From Talpa occidentalis (Eukaryota; Chordata; Mammalia; Eulipotyphla; Talpidae), in contig NW_023604295.1 of NCBI RefSeq assembly GCF_014898055.3, positions 136,120,676-136,184,675 on the forward strand: 64,000 nt of DNA. The letters are read 5' to 3'. The notes below the pieces were generated by a model. It was not told the origin of the DNA. It did no database searches and saw only the letters and a program-made list of their open reading frames with translations. Of this stretch, positions 22,417 through 31,182 are shown piece after piece (position 1 is the stretch's first letter; every line of letters begins with the position of its first letter). Made by a program: the position numbers and the translations under genes.

Positions 22417-22662
22417 CCTGCAGTGCTGGTGGGAGTGCAAACTGGTCCAACCACCATGGAAAGCTGTATGGAGATTCCTCAACCTGCTAAAGATGGAACT
22501 TCCATATAATCCAGCAATTCCACTCATAGGTATTTACCCAAAGAATACGGAAACATTAATTCAAAAGGGCACCTGTACCCCTGTGTTTATAGCAGCACTA
22601 TTTACAATAGCTAAGCTACAGAAACAACCCAAATGCCCAAAAATGGATGACTGGATCAATTC
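22417..22662 (+). mobile_element. L1 insertion, inverted 5' part (plus)
   Basis: The plus strand encodes [18 protein letters not shown] through PKCPKMDDWI, the ORF2 segment immediately before the part found on the minus strand at 22012-22416. In ORF2 order the two pieces are almost contiguous, missing only a few residues. This is the classic 5'-inversion produced by twin priming. The putative target duplication is ACATTCTT/AGATTCTT, one mismatch. Confidence 0.92.
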
Positions 22663-22979
22663 AGATTCTTGTTCCACCCTTGGTCACAGTGGGGAGTTTT
22701 AGTCTTTATTTGGCAGTACTTGACCCAGCTGTCATGGCCAGGGGCTGGAGTGGGCCTTGTGATTTAAAAGTCATTTCACCCATACACAAGTGCTCCCTGG
22801 TCTTGCCTCTTGAACCCTGCAGGTTTTTCTTGGTGTCCTGAATATTCTGGCCATCAGTTATCTTAAGTGCCACTCCCTACCCTAACTACCTAATGATATT
22901 AGCATCTCAAAGACCAAAGAACTCATTTTCAGACATCCACACTATTTGTAAAAATCTCATTTTAAAATATATTTTTCTT

Positions 22980-23242
22980 GGGCCTCCCCTGGTGGTGCAG
23001 CGGTTGAGCTCTGGGCTGCAAAACTGCCCGCAGCCTCTGCAGCGCCGGTTCAATCCCCAGCCGCTGGCGAGGGTCCCACATGGTGCACAGACCTCTCCTG
23101 CCGCACCCCCACTGCTCCCCTCAGCAGTGTATTTCGGTCCTGTCTGCTCTGCTCCCCGCTCTGGCTCTGGTGAATTCTCTCACCCTCCTGCGCTTCTGAC
23201 TGTACCCAGTGCTTGTATAAATAAATAAATAAATCTTTAAAA
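22980..23242 (+). mobile_element. tRNA-derived SINE, young subfamily
   Basis: Begins GGGCCTCCCCTGGTGGTGCAG and carries CGGTTGAGC, B-box GGTTCAATCCC, and the TGTACCCAGTGCTTGTATAAATAAATAAATAAATC tail type of the younger subfamily. Flanks share an AATATATTTTTCTT-like duplication, blurred by a (TA)n run at 23243-23262. Confidence 0.95.
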
Positions 23243-23485
23243 AATATATATATATATATATTTTTTTTCTTCCTTAATGTACTATTAGGTCACTGTTCCC
23301 ATATCATTTCTACTTCACATAAAAAGAAACCTAGGTAAATGTTTCTTCTCTGGCCATGTGATTTTTTCTTCCTACTTTATTTATTTTGCAGAAAATAACT
23401 TCTGGGATAAATCAATTTCTCATTCACCAGTGAACTATTCTTGTCTATAAAAAAAAAATCAAATTGATGTCATTTTTGGAATCAA

Positions 23486-24167
23486 TGGGTTTGGAGTGCG
23501 GGGTCCTTGGGTTCACTCTGGAAAAGGTTTCACCAGAGCTTCCCTTACAGCAGCACGTAGCAAGTTTCCCAGGCGAGTTTCTCTACAAGACAGAGATGTT
23601 AGTTACATTTAAAGAGCAGGTTTATTAGGGAAAGAGACTGAAGAGTAAAAGACACTTTCATAGACACAAGTGGGCAGAAAGAACTGCTCAGAAAGGGACA
23701 GGTTTGCTGAGAGGTTTGCTGGAGGACAGGTTTGCTGGTTGCAGGTTGTGGCCTTGAAGAGAGCGGACTCGACTGAGGGAGGTCAGTGAAGTCAAGTCCC
23801 TGCAGGTACAGGTCCCAGGCAGGCAGGAAGCTGCTGCCCTGCAGAGGGAGAGAGTTGGTAAAAGGAAGCACCTCCATAGTCACAGGTGGGCAGAAGGACT
23901 ACTGGCCCTTATGGGAGTAGCGATAGGTTTTATCATCTTCAGGGAGGGCTGGTCTTTGTGGATGGATGGTTTGTGCTCCTGACATTCCTTAGAGTAATCT
24001 GATAGTTTCTGGGTGTTGTGCCTGCTGATCTGGGTGATGATGCTCAGGGTCTTGGTTTCTATAATAAAGTTAATGGCTTACGATAATCCCCTCTACCCCT
24101 ACCTCCTTGTGTGGGATAGATCCTTGACCTTGTATCTCCTTTCCAGCTTTTCTATTCTTATTCTCCA
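23486..24167 (-). mobile_element. Solo LTR (ERV class I-like), minus strand, TSD TCAA
   Basis: On the minus strand it runs from TGGAGAATAAG to CTCCAAACCCA, with TGG...CCA inverted ends. A CCCTAATAAACCTGC poly(A)-signal region lies at about 23615-23630, followed by a U5-like end. Perfect 4-bp target duplications TCAA flank it (23482-23485 and 24168-24171), typical of gammaretrovirus-like ERVs. Its middle has local duplications: three AGGTTTGCTG units at about 23701-23740, and a GTGGGCAGAA segment repeated at 23670 and 23887. There is no internal coding region, so it is a solo LTR formed by LTR-LTR recombination. Confidence 0.82.
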
Positions 24168-24171
24168 TCAA

Positions 24172-24870
24172 AATCATGATACTTAAGTTGAAACTGATTT
24201 TATTCTATTTGCTTTATGAAAGCAAATGGTTATGGTTTATGGTTCTTTATGAAAATAACATTGAAAACATCTTTCATTGTCTTCCTAAAAAATATTTTCC
24301 TAAGTCTATTCATAATGATAATTTTATTCATTTTGACCAAGAACATATTTTTATCTGCATGTACTTTGCTTCTCTCAGTTAAGCTTATGCCACTGTTGTC
24401 AGATTTATAAGAACAAATCAGTTGGAAATTTCAGCCCTTTACTTTTTCTGAAAATTATGAAGGTCTAAATAGGATCACAACAGGTACTTAAAAGTCCCAG
24501 ATTTGTGGGCCTTTTTAAAACTTTAGGAAAAACATCAGTTATGCTAATTAGGACTCTCAGCCCTCAATTAACACCTGCCTGCTTTCTTTGTGTCTTTGGA
24601 GTCAACAAGTATGTAGATTTTGTTGCTTTTGAGAGTATTGGTAGGTCAAGTAAGTTCTAGCTAAGTTCAAAATTCAGCTCAAGATTTTCTGGCAGTTAGA
24701 TAGTATTTACTTTATACTACTAATATCCGTCTTCAAGGAGAATACAAGTCAATTTCAATTTTGCAAAATTGATTTGCTATCATAAGTTATCAATATGGAC
24801 AAAGATTTACTAGGAAATATCAAAACATAAACTGAAAAAGTGATGAATCTCCAACATAATATAATAAGTA
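24172..24870. other. Unique sequence between LTRs
   Basis: No gene or named repeat seen; AT-rich. Confidence 0.5.
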
Positions 24871-24874
24871 GTAT

Positions 24875-25323
24875 TGTTAGGGGGAAAAGGCTGTCCTAAA
24901 GCTAATTCCATACAGGCTTTGTGGACTCCACCCCCATCCCAGGCCAAAGCCAAAGACACTGGGAACTCCAAATCCAATCACCACCAAAGGGAAGGTGGCT
25001 GGGACCTGAGGGTGGGGTTAAGCAGCCAGGTGGATACAAAAGGCAGACACGTGGGCTTTGGGGGACCCCATTTTTGGGCTCTCCGCCAGCTCGCAGCGTC
25101 CTGCCAGCTCTGAGAGTGACTTTGGGTTTCACGCATTAAAGACTTTATTTCCCTATTTTCTCCCTGAGTTGTACATTCTCCTTATTTCCTTTTCCCGTGT
25201 AACTAAACCTTTTATTAACCTTTTGTGTGTGCCTGTAGTGGAGTATTCATAAGTCCCTTTTAAGCGCGCGGGTGAGGACCCACAGCCAGGCAACCCGTTC
25301 AATATTGGGGCTGCCCTATAACA
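24875..25323 (+). mobile_element. Solo LTR, family B copy 1, TSD GTAT
   Basis: Starts TGTTAGGGGGAAAAGG and ends GCTGCCCTATAACA, with perfect 4-bp target duplications GTAT (24871-24874, 25324-25327). The U3 contains AGCCAAAGACACTGGGAAC. The TATA box is degraded to GGATACAAAAGGC, compared with GGTATAAAAGGC in copy 2. The R region has ATTAAAG and a TAAACC poly(A) area. It is the same family as 25868-26331 but lacks a 21-base segment in R. ORFs 24874-25113 and others are readings of the LTR. Confidence 0.93.
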
Positions 25324-25867
25324 GTATAGGAAAAAACTTTGCTAGTCCTGAGATACTTATGGCCTTACCGATGAGCTGAACCCAATTGCTACAACGTGGT
25401 TTAAAGATACAGGCTAACAGGAGACTAGAAACCATGGGGAAAGCTAGGAGACTTTATGGGGCACTAGAACTCAGGGAACTTGCTTTTTTTTCTTTTTGTA
25501 AAGCTTTTTATTATGAAAAATGTTAAATATATGCAAATGAAGACTAGATGCCCAATGCTCTTTCAGTACCAACATTTTGCCATTTGGTTTAACTTTCTGC
25601 AGCTCTGTGCTTGTCCTGGCTGCTGAAGTATTTCAGGGGAAGGTGAAGGAGGATGCCCTGTCTGGAGAGAGTAAAACCACTGCTCAGCTATTCTGCTCCA
25701 GGGCAGGGAGTGGAAGTAGAAGAGCTTTTTTCCTCTTCCTGCCTTCTGATTTCTTGCAGGAACCTCCCTTGGGCTAGACATATCTGAAAGCCAGAGGGCC
25801 AGGAAGTCCCAGTGGTCATACTGTCGCAGAAATAAATTTTAGTCTTTTACCCAGGCAGGGGAAGAAC
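25324..25867. other. Sequence between the two family-B LTRs
   Basis: 545 bp of non-retroviral-looking DNA: no primer-binding site after the first LTR, no polypurine tract before the second, and no gag/pol/env similarity. The two LTRs are therefore independent insertions. A T-rich TTTTATTATGAAAAATGTTAAATAT near 25505 may be a small old repeat. ORF 25563-25781 is unsupported. Confidence 0.6.
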
Positions 25868-26331
25868 TGTTAGGGGGAAAGGATGTCCTGAGCTAATTCC
25901 ATACAGGCTTTGTGGACTCCACCCCCACCCCAGGCCAAAGCCAAAGACACTGGGAACTCCAAATCCCATCCCCACCCAAGGGAAGGTGGCTGGGACCTGA
26001 GGGTGGGGTTAAGCAGCCAGGTTGGTATAAAAGGCAGACACATAGGCTTTGGGGGTCCCCCATTTTGGCTCTCCACCAGCTAGCAGCGTCTGGCCAGCTC
26101 TGAGAGTGACTTTGGGTTTCCAGGTCGTCAGATCAGGTAGGACGCATTAAAGACTTTATTTCCCTTTTCTCCCTAAGTTGTACATTTTCCTTATTTCCTT
26201 TTCCCTTGTAAATAAACCTTTTATTAACCTTTTGTGTGTGTCTGTAGTGGAGTATTAATAAGTCCCTTTTAAGCACGCGGGTGAGGACCCACAGCCAGGA
26301 ACCCGTTCAATATCGGGGCTGTCCTATAACA
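25868..26331 (+). mobile_element. Solo LTR, family B copy 2, TSD GAAC
   Basis: Starts TGTTAGGGGGAAAGGATG and ends GCTGTCCTATAACA, with perfect 4-bp target duplications GAAC (25864-25867, 26332-26335). It has an intact TATA box (GGTATAAAAGGC, about 26024-26035), an ATTAAAG and AAATAAACC poly(A) region, and a C/G-rich U5 (GCACGCGGGTGAGGACCC). About 464 bp. Ends and duplication point to an ERV class I-like family. The U3 enhancer/promoter of this copy looks the more intact of the two. Confidence 0.95.
26026..26035 (+). promoter_or_regulatory. TATA box of LTR family B copy 2
   Basis: GTATAAAAGG sits at the expected place, about 115-125 bases before the ATTAAAG/AATAAA signals. The homologous site in copy 1 (about 25032) is mutated to ATACAAAAGG. 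Whether it is active cannot be judged from sequence. Confidence 0.6.
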
Positions 26332-26335
26332 GAAC

Positions 26336-27457
26336 AAGCGGTACTTCAGGAATGGCGAGGTCAGGAGAAGCTTTTTCACTCATGCATGAGGTCTCAGACC
26401 TGGGTAGTCCCATAAGGTCTGAGCACTGGTCTGAGCACTGGTCTAGAGACAAAGAGTTTCTTTTATACACAGCCACTTTACATTGATGAAGTTGGTTAGT
26501 TAGCATACAAATTCTTGACACAGGAAAAGGGGAAGGATGCAGATCTTGGAGGATGGCCTGGGAGATCAATCAGCCTAGCAGGCTGCCAGACCTTGTTTAG
26601 ATAGGCTTATTAAGGAAGCAAACTTGTTATTTACCTTACATTTCCAGGTCTATGACTCTTTAACAGGGAAAGATTTCCTTTGCTTAGCAGTTTACTTTCA
26701 ATACCTGAGGAGGCCCACTCCTGGGGCAGGGAAGAGGCTGGTAAGGATGCGAGGGACAGAGCAGAGCAGCCAGTGCAGCCAGCACAGCAAGGATACCTCT
26801 ATCTGTGCACCCCAGTGCCCATCCTCTGTAGAACTTATGACACTTTTTTAAAGGCCATCTCATTTTTGAAAGTGCAGCCTGTGTGAAGGCCCCCAAATGG
26901 AGGCACAGAATACAGAGGGGCAGAGATAAGAAGATAGCAAGGCCCTTAGGAAGGGCAAGAGGAGTTGGGCTTGGGGGAAAGGAGATGTTAGAGACGAAAG
27001 ACTAATGAGAACCCCCAAAAGCGATTTCCACAGTGTCCACATTGTAGGAGGAGCCCCGTGAAGTCAGGCCTTTATAATGAGCACCTCCCTAGGCTAATCC
27101 CCACGACGACTGTCTTCATCTTGACTGTGTTTCTGTTTAGTAAGTGTGGCTGACATGCATTTCACAGGAGAGCTGTTCTTTTTGTCAGGTGAAACCTAGG
27201 TATAAAATGTTTCACTGTAAATGATGAATGAGATAAGGAGGGACAAAATCAACTCACAAAAATAGATGCTAGAAAGGAAATCCAGTTTATCTTGCAGTTG
27301 TGTTAGTGACAAAGAGAAAGCTTACTCTAATCAAGGTAATTTTCTTGTTTTTTGTGTGTTTAATTTCCATATTTCACATTAAACTCTCATATCCTTTCAC
27401 ATCTATTGTTTCTAGCACATCAACAATGACTCACGTATAAAACACGCACAGTCACAC
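26336..27457. other. Unassigned, moderately GC-rich stretch
   Basis: About 1.1 kb between LTRs without recognisable coding sequence. A short tandem (GTCTGAGCACTG, twice) lies at about 26417-26443. Composition is more LTR/ERV-like than the flanking AT-rich DNA, but I could not set ends or a family. ORFs 26324-26569, 26624-26851 and others lack family signatures. Confidence 0.45.
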
Positions 27458-28048
27458 TGTAACAGGGTGGTCCCAGGAAAGGGGGAGGTTCCAGGTTTCT
27501 TGCTCCACCCAAGGGAGGGTGGAGCTGAGCAGGGAGAGAAGAAGCTGCAGAGGAGACTGAGGAAGGAAGGAAGCAGGATGCGGAGCCAGAAGGAGACCTG
27601 GTGGAGGCACATAGAGCCTAGAGACACGTGAAGAAACTGCGCTTGCCTTTGGTCATGGACTGGTTGAGGCAGATGTGGGTGAGAGACCCGTGGGGAGGTG
27701 ACCATGGTGTTTTTTGTCTTGATTTTGATTTTGCTCTTTTCCTTCCAGACTTGTCTGGTTGTTTCTGACCCTTTTCTGTGGAAGATGCTTTAGACTTGTG
27801 GCAGACTTTGGGGCCTTGCTCTGGGCCAATCCCATTTAAATGGACTTTTACCCACAAGGGAATGGGTAACTTTGGGTACTTGATTTAGAAACTATATTCT
27901 TTGCCTTTCCTGTATTGTTTCCTAGTTGTATTAAAGTTCCTTCCCATTAAAGTCTCATATGTTTTGTGTTGATGCGGCGGATGGCGGAACCTATTTAGAG
28001 CAGGCAGGTTAGCAGTGTCTGGGCTGCCCCTCTCCCTGCCCTGTAACA
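27458..28048 (+). mobile_element. Probable solo LTR, family C
   Basis: Starts TGTAACAGGGTGG and ends CCCTGTAACA, with flanks ACAC and ACAT (a one-mismatch 4-bp duplication). Inside are CCAAT (GGGCCAATCCC, about 27824), TTTAAAT as a TATA candidate, an ATTAAAG poly(A) region (about 27945) and a U5-like CpG-containing end (GATGCGGCGGATGGCGG). The layout is that of an LTR of about 590 bp. Its last 40 bases resemble the U5 end of family B, so the families may be related. ORFs 27412-27705 and 27618-27857 are readings of it. Confidence 0.7.
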
Positions 28049-29344
28049 ACATAAACACACAAGTGTATGAAAAGCACACTGAGCTTTATCCTTCTTGGAT
28101 GTGCATTCACTTCTTTCTGTCTGAAATCCAGATTTATTTACTTATATTTTCTATTGATTTTATGTTTAAGGATTTTTTCCCCTAAGGGAGGGAAAATAGA
28201 GCTAAGTTCAATATTCCATATGGCTTTCAGAATCTAACCTTCAGGGTTTACTGTACTCATTTTATGGACACTAAACTACATCTTGTTTTAATCTCTCTAA
28301 GTTTATTTCTCAGTATATAAAACGTCCCACTCACTGCAAATATTTTTAAACTATAAAAATTAGTTTGTGCTCTCTGGTTCTTTATGAAAATTAACATTGA
28401 AATCAATTTTAACTTTCATTGTCTTCCTATAAAACTAGGACCTGATTATTTACGTATATACATACTCTTTTAATACACTTTGACACAGAAATTGTACTAC
28501 TTGTAAGTTGCTTCATTAAATTCATTTCTTAATTAAATGATACCATATATATGACAAACTTTAGACAGATACACGCATGGACATGATAATGTGCAGATCT
28601 TTTTAAGTTCCTTGATATCACTAGTACACTTTCCCTGGCTTCTGGAAAATGAGAGAGAGTGTGGGGGGGGGCAGGGAGGAAGAGAGAAAGGGAGAGAGTC
28701 AGGAGGGGGTTGAGGAGGAACTAGAAAAGACAAGGGGAAGAAGGAAGCATGGGGAAAGAGAAGGGGAGAGAAATTTAACAGCAAGAAACACCCAAAAGAA
28801 TTTTCAAACACCACAATCTCTGTTCATCATACATCTTACCTTGTTTAAAAAAAAAACACACTTTTTATGACTTTTCAATTTCATATGAAATATTTTTCAT
28901 AAAATGTGCCATTTCATTTCATTCTGTGGGTCTATCAGGAGGGCAGCATTTTTGGTCTCTATTTGAGGGGCTTCAGACTTTGTTCTACACGTTTGCCTGG
29001 CTTAGTACAGTGTACTTAGTGCTTGTGACGTCTCGGTTATTCTAAAACGACTCTACCTTATTCTTGAAATTAGATCTATGTTCACCTGGTTGGCTCAGTA
29101 GTCTTCAAGATGATTTATAAACCTGTCATTTTAAAAGATAACATGGCAAATCTCTCATAGAGGTCCATGGCACTGCTACCTTTTAGTGAGATCATTTTCA
29201 CTATTGAAATACATCGAAAGCATAATTCAAAATCTGAGGTAGTTAACTACCATAGTTGGAAAGTACAAAATATACTTTTTAAAGAGACATACTCCATTTT
29301 CCTAAAGTTTGTTGAATTTCTTCGATGAAGTAACCCCAGAGATA
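28049..29344. other. Unique sequence with a purine-rich tract
   Basis: No gene seen. About 28648-28795 is a nearly pure purine (G/A) tract on the plus strand. The ORFs there (28533-28814 and 28649-28870) are low-complexity Glu/Arg/Lys or Pro/Ser/Phe readings and are not supported. Confidence 0.6.
28648..28795 (+). repeat. Polypurine low-complexity tract
   Basis: About 150 bases of GA-rich sequence (GAGAGAGAGTG, a run of ten G, GGAGGAAGAGAGAAAGGG) with few pyrimidines. Long homopurine tracts can form triplex (H-DNA) structures, and the G runs could add quadruplex potential. Confidence 0.85.
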
Positions 29345-29365
29345 AGGACTTCAACTTTTTTTTTT

Positions 29366-29661
29366 ATAGAGGCATGTTTTTTATTTATTTATTTATTTGT
29401 TTGTTTGTTTGTTTGTTTATACATGCACTGGGTACAGTCAGAAGCGCGGGAGGGTGAGAGAATTCGCCAGAGCGGGGAGCAGAGCAGGCAGAAGGACCGA
29501 AGCACACTGCTGAGGGGAGCAGCGGGCGGCAGGAGAGGTCTGCGCGCCATGTGGGACCCTCCTCCAGTGGCCGGGGAGCAGCTGGGGATCGAACCGGCGC
29601 CGCAGAGGCCGCGGGCAGCTTCGCAACCCAGCGCTCAACCGCTGCGCCACCGGGGAGGCCC
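29366..29661 (-). mobile_element. tRNA-derived SINE, young subfamily, minus strand
   Basis: The reverse complement starts GGGCCTCCCCGGTGGCGCAG with B-box GGTTCGATCCCC and many intact CpGs, making it one of the least diverged copies. The tail reads TTTATTTATTTGTTTG on the plus strand. A near-perfect 18-bp target duplication AGGACTTCAACTTTTTTT flanks it (29345-29362 and 29662-29679). ORFs 29309-29713 and 29438-29764 are readings of the SINE. Confidence 0.97.
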
Positions 29662-29679
29662 AGGACTTCAACTTTTTTT

Positions 29680-30354
29680 CTTTGTTATAGATTTCTTGAC
29701 TAACCTTATTTAAAAAAAAAAAAAAATCACTTCTCATTAACACAGTAAGAATGCAAGTGAACACAAAACTTCCTTAAAGCAAAGGGAACACTTTCACTAA
29801 CAATGAAATACTTGGTTGTTTGATTTGTTAACGCTTAACTCACTAGACTTCAGCTTATTTTTATTTTGAAGGATGCTACAATCATTTTTACAGTTTAAAG
29901 TTGTTGACTTAGTAAAAACCATTGATACTATTCCTAAATGCAAAGTTGAGGGGAAAAAAGAACAAATGTAAAGTATATGCTTTTTACTGTGTTGAAAAAT
30001 GAGTAACTTCTAATCAGCAGATATTACAAAATAGGTTAGGTCATTATATTTCAAACTGTAGATTAATTCTCTAACATTTGACCTTGAATGGTTGTTTTTT
30101 CTAAGGTCTAATGCTATAAAAACACCTTGAGGAGTCAACATCTTTAATCATCTTTAATTGTAGAAGGAACAAGACAGTGCTGTTCTCTTCAGAATACCCC
30201 CCAGCCCCACCCTGCAAAGCTGCAGCCCCCGGGGTCCAGCACAGACATGGCCTTGCCTCTGGTGGGATCTGGTCTGGAAACAGATCTCAGCCAGCTGGCC
30301 TGGGGGTAGACTCCTAATCTGAATCACCTTGTAAACTTCCTCATCATGTCAGTC
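29680..30354. other. Unique sequence
   Basis: No gene or clear repeat. About 30180-30330 is GC-richer but unassigned. Confidence 0.45.
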
Positions 30355-30358
30355 TTAG

Positions 30359-31182
30359 TGTGCAGACTGAGGGACACCTCAGGGCCCCCAAAATTGCACA
30401 CTGTAAAGGGTTCTGCCATCTATTGCACAAAGACAAGCAAACTCGTAGTATAAAAAAATCTTTAATAGACTTAGTATGCGTAGGAAAAAAAGAAAGGATA
30501 AAGGCCTGAAAATTTGCTGAAAATCTAAGGTACCTTCTGACAGGGAACCATAGGAAAGGGGTGGAAGGAACCAGGCAAGTCTGGGATGACAGCAGCAAAA
30601 TCAGAATAGAAGTCACTGGTTTTCTAAAGAAAGTGGTGTAGGGTCAAGGCCCCAAGCCTGCCCAGGTTCATGATGCCAACAGACAGGACAAGAGTCGGGA
30701 GCCCTGGGCAGGCCCAGCAGTGTGTCTTTATGAAACAGCAGGAGCAATTGCAGTATCTGCAGCACATGGCAGGCGGCAGGCATGGTCCATGGGCAGCAGC
30801 AGCTGTGGAGGCTCCTGGACTGGCAGGTGGCCAGTCCTTGGGCCCCTTGACCTCAGCAGCAGCAGCACCCCCACAGGAGCCCTATTAGTTTTTATATGAT
30901 TTATAGACAAAACTGGCACCAGGTCAAATTTATGCCTAGGTTACAAAAGTATGTTTTTGCACATGTGAAATATATATCAAGGTTATATGTTATTTATTGC
31001 TTTTTGCACATGGGGATGACATCTCAAGGTTACAGGTTATCTACAAGGCCTATGCTGGAAGGTCATTGCAGAAAAACATTCTGAGAAACTTTTTCACATG
31101 CACTACAAGGGTAGGGGGGCTTTGAATAGGAGTATTAACTCTGCCATAGAAAATGCTGCCGGTAAAATGTAAAAACGTATCA
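30359..31182 (-). mobile_element. Probable LTR, family D, minus strand
   Basis: On the minus strand it runs from TGATACGTTTTTAC to CTCAGTCTGCACA. It has a TATA box (CATATAAAAAC, about 30888-30898), CTG/CAG-rich transcribed sequence, ATTAAAG at about 30455-30462 as poly(A) signal, and a U5-like end. Flanks TTAG and TTAC are a one-mismatch 4-bp duplication. About 824 bp, family not recognised. ORFs 30344-30616, 30670-30888 and 30728-30919 are frames within it. Its right boundary is the weakest part of the call. Confidence 0.55.

Larger units (their letters stand above)
21799..22821 (-). mobile_element. Solo LTR, minus strand, interrupted by an L1
   Basis: Read on the minus strand it begins TGCAGGGTTCAAGAGG and ends GAGGAACTATCA, with an AATAAATAAAC poly(A)-signal region about 80 bases from its end, the R-U5 layout of an LTR. 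A 4-bp GGTT occurs on both sides (21795-21798, 22822-22825), consistent with class I-type retroviral integration. A 5'-inverted L1 (about 22012-22662) is inserted inside. The family is not recognised, and the boundaries rest on the ends and duplication only. Confidence 0.55.

Noticed and set aside
24875..26331. A single provirus with two LTRs and a 545-bp remnant
   Set aside because: Each LTR has its own perfect 4-bp target duplication and the intervening DNA has no retroviral features.
28533..28870. ORFs opposite and along the polypurine tract
   Set aside because: Low-complexity Pro/Ser or Glu/Arg readings of a GA repeat.
29309..29713. 134-aa ORF with a hydrophobic N-terminus resembling a signal peptide
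   Set aside because: The hydrophobic part is the TTTA/TTTG tail of a minus-strand SINE and the rest is the SINE body.
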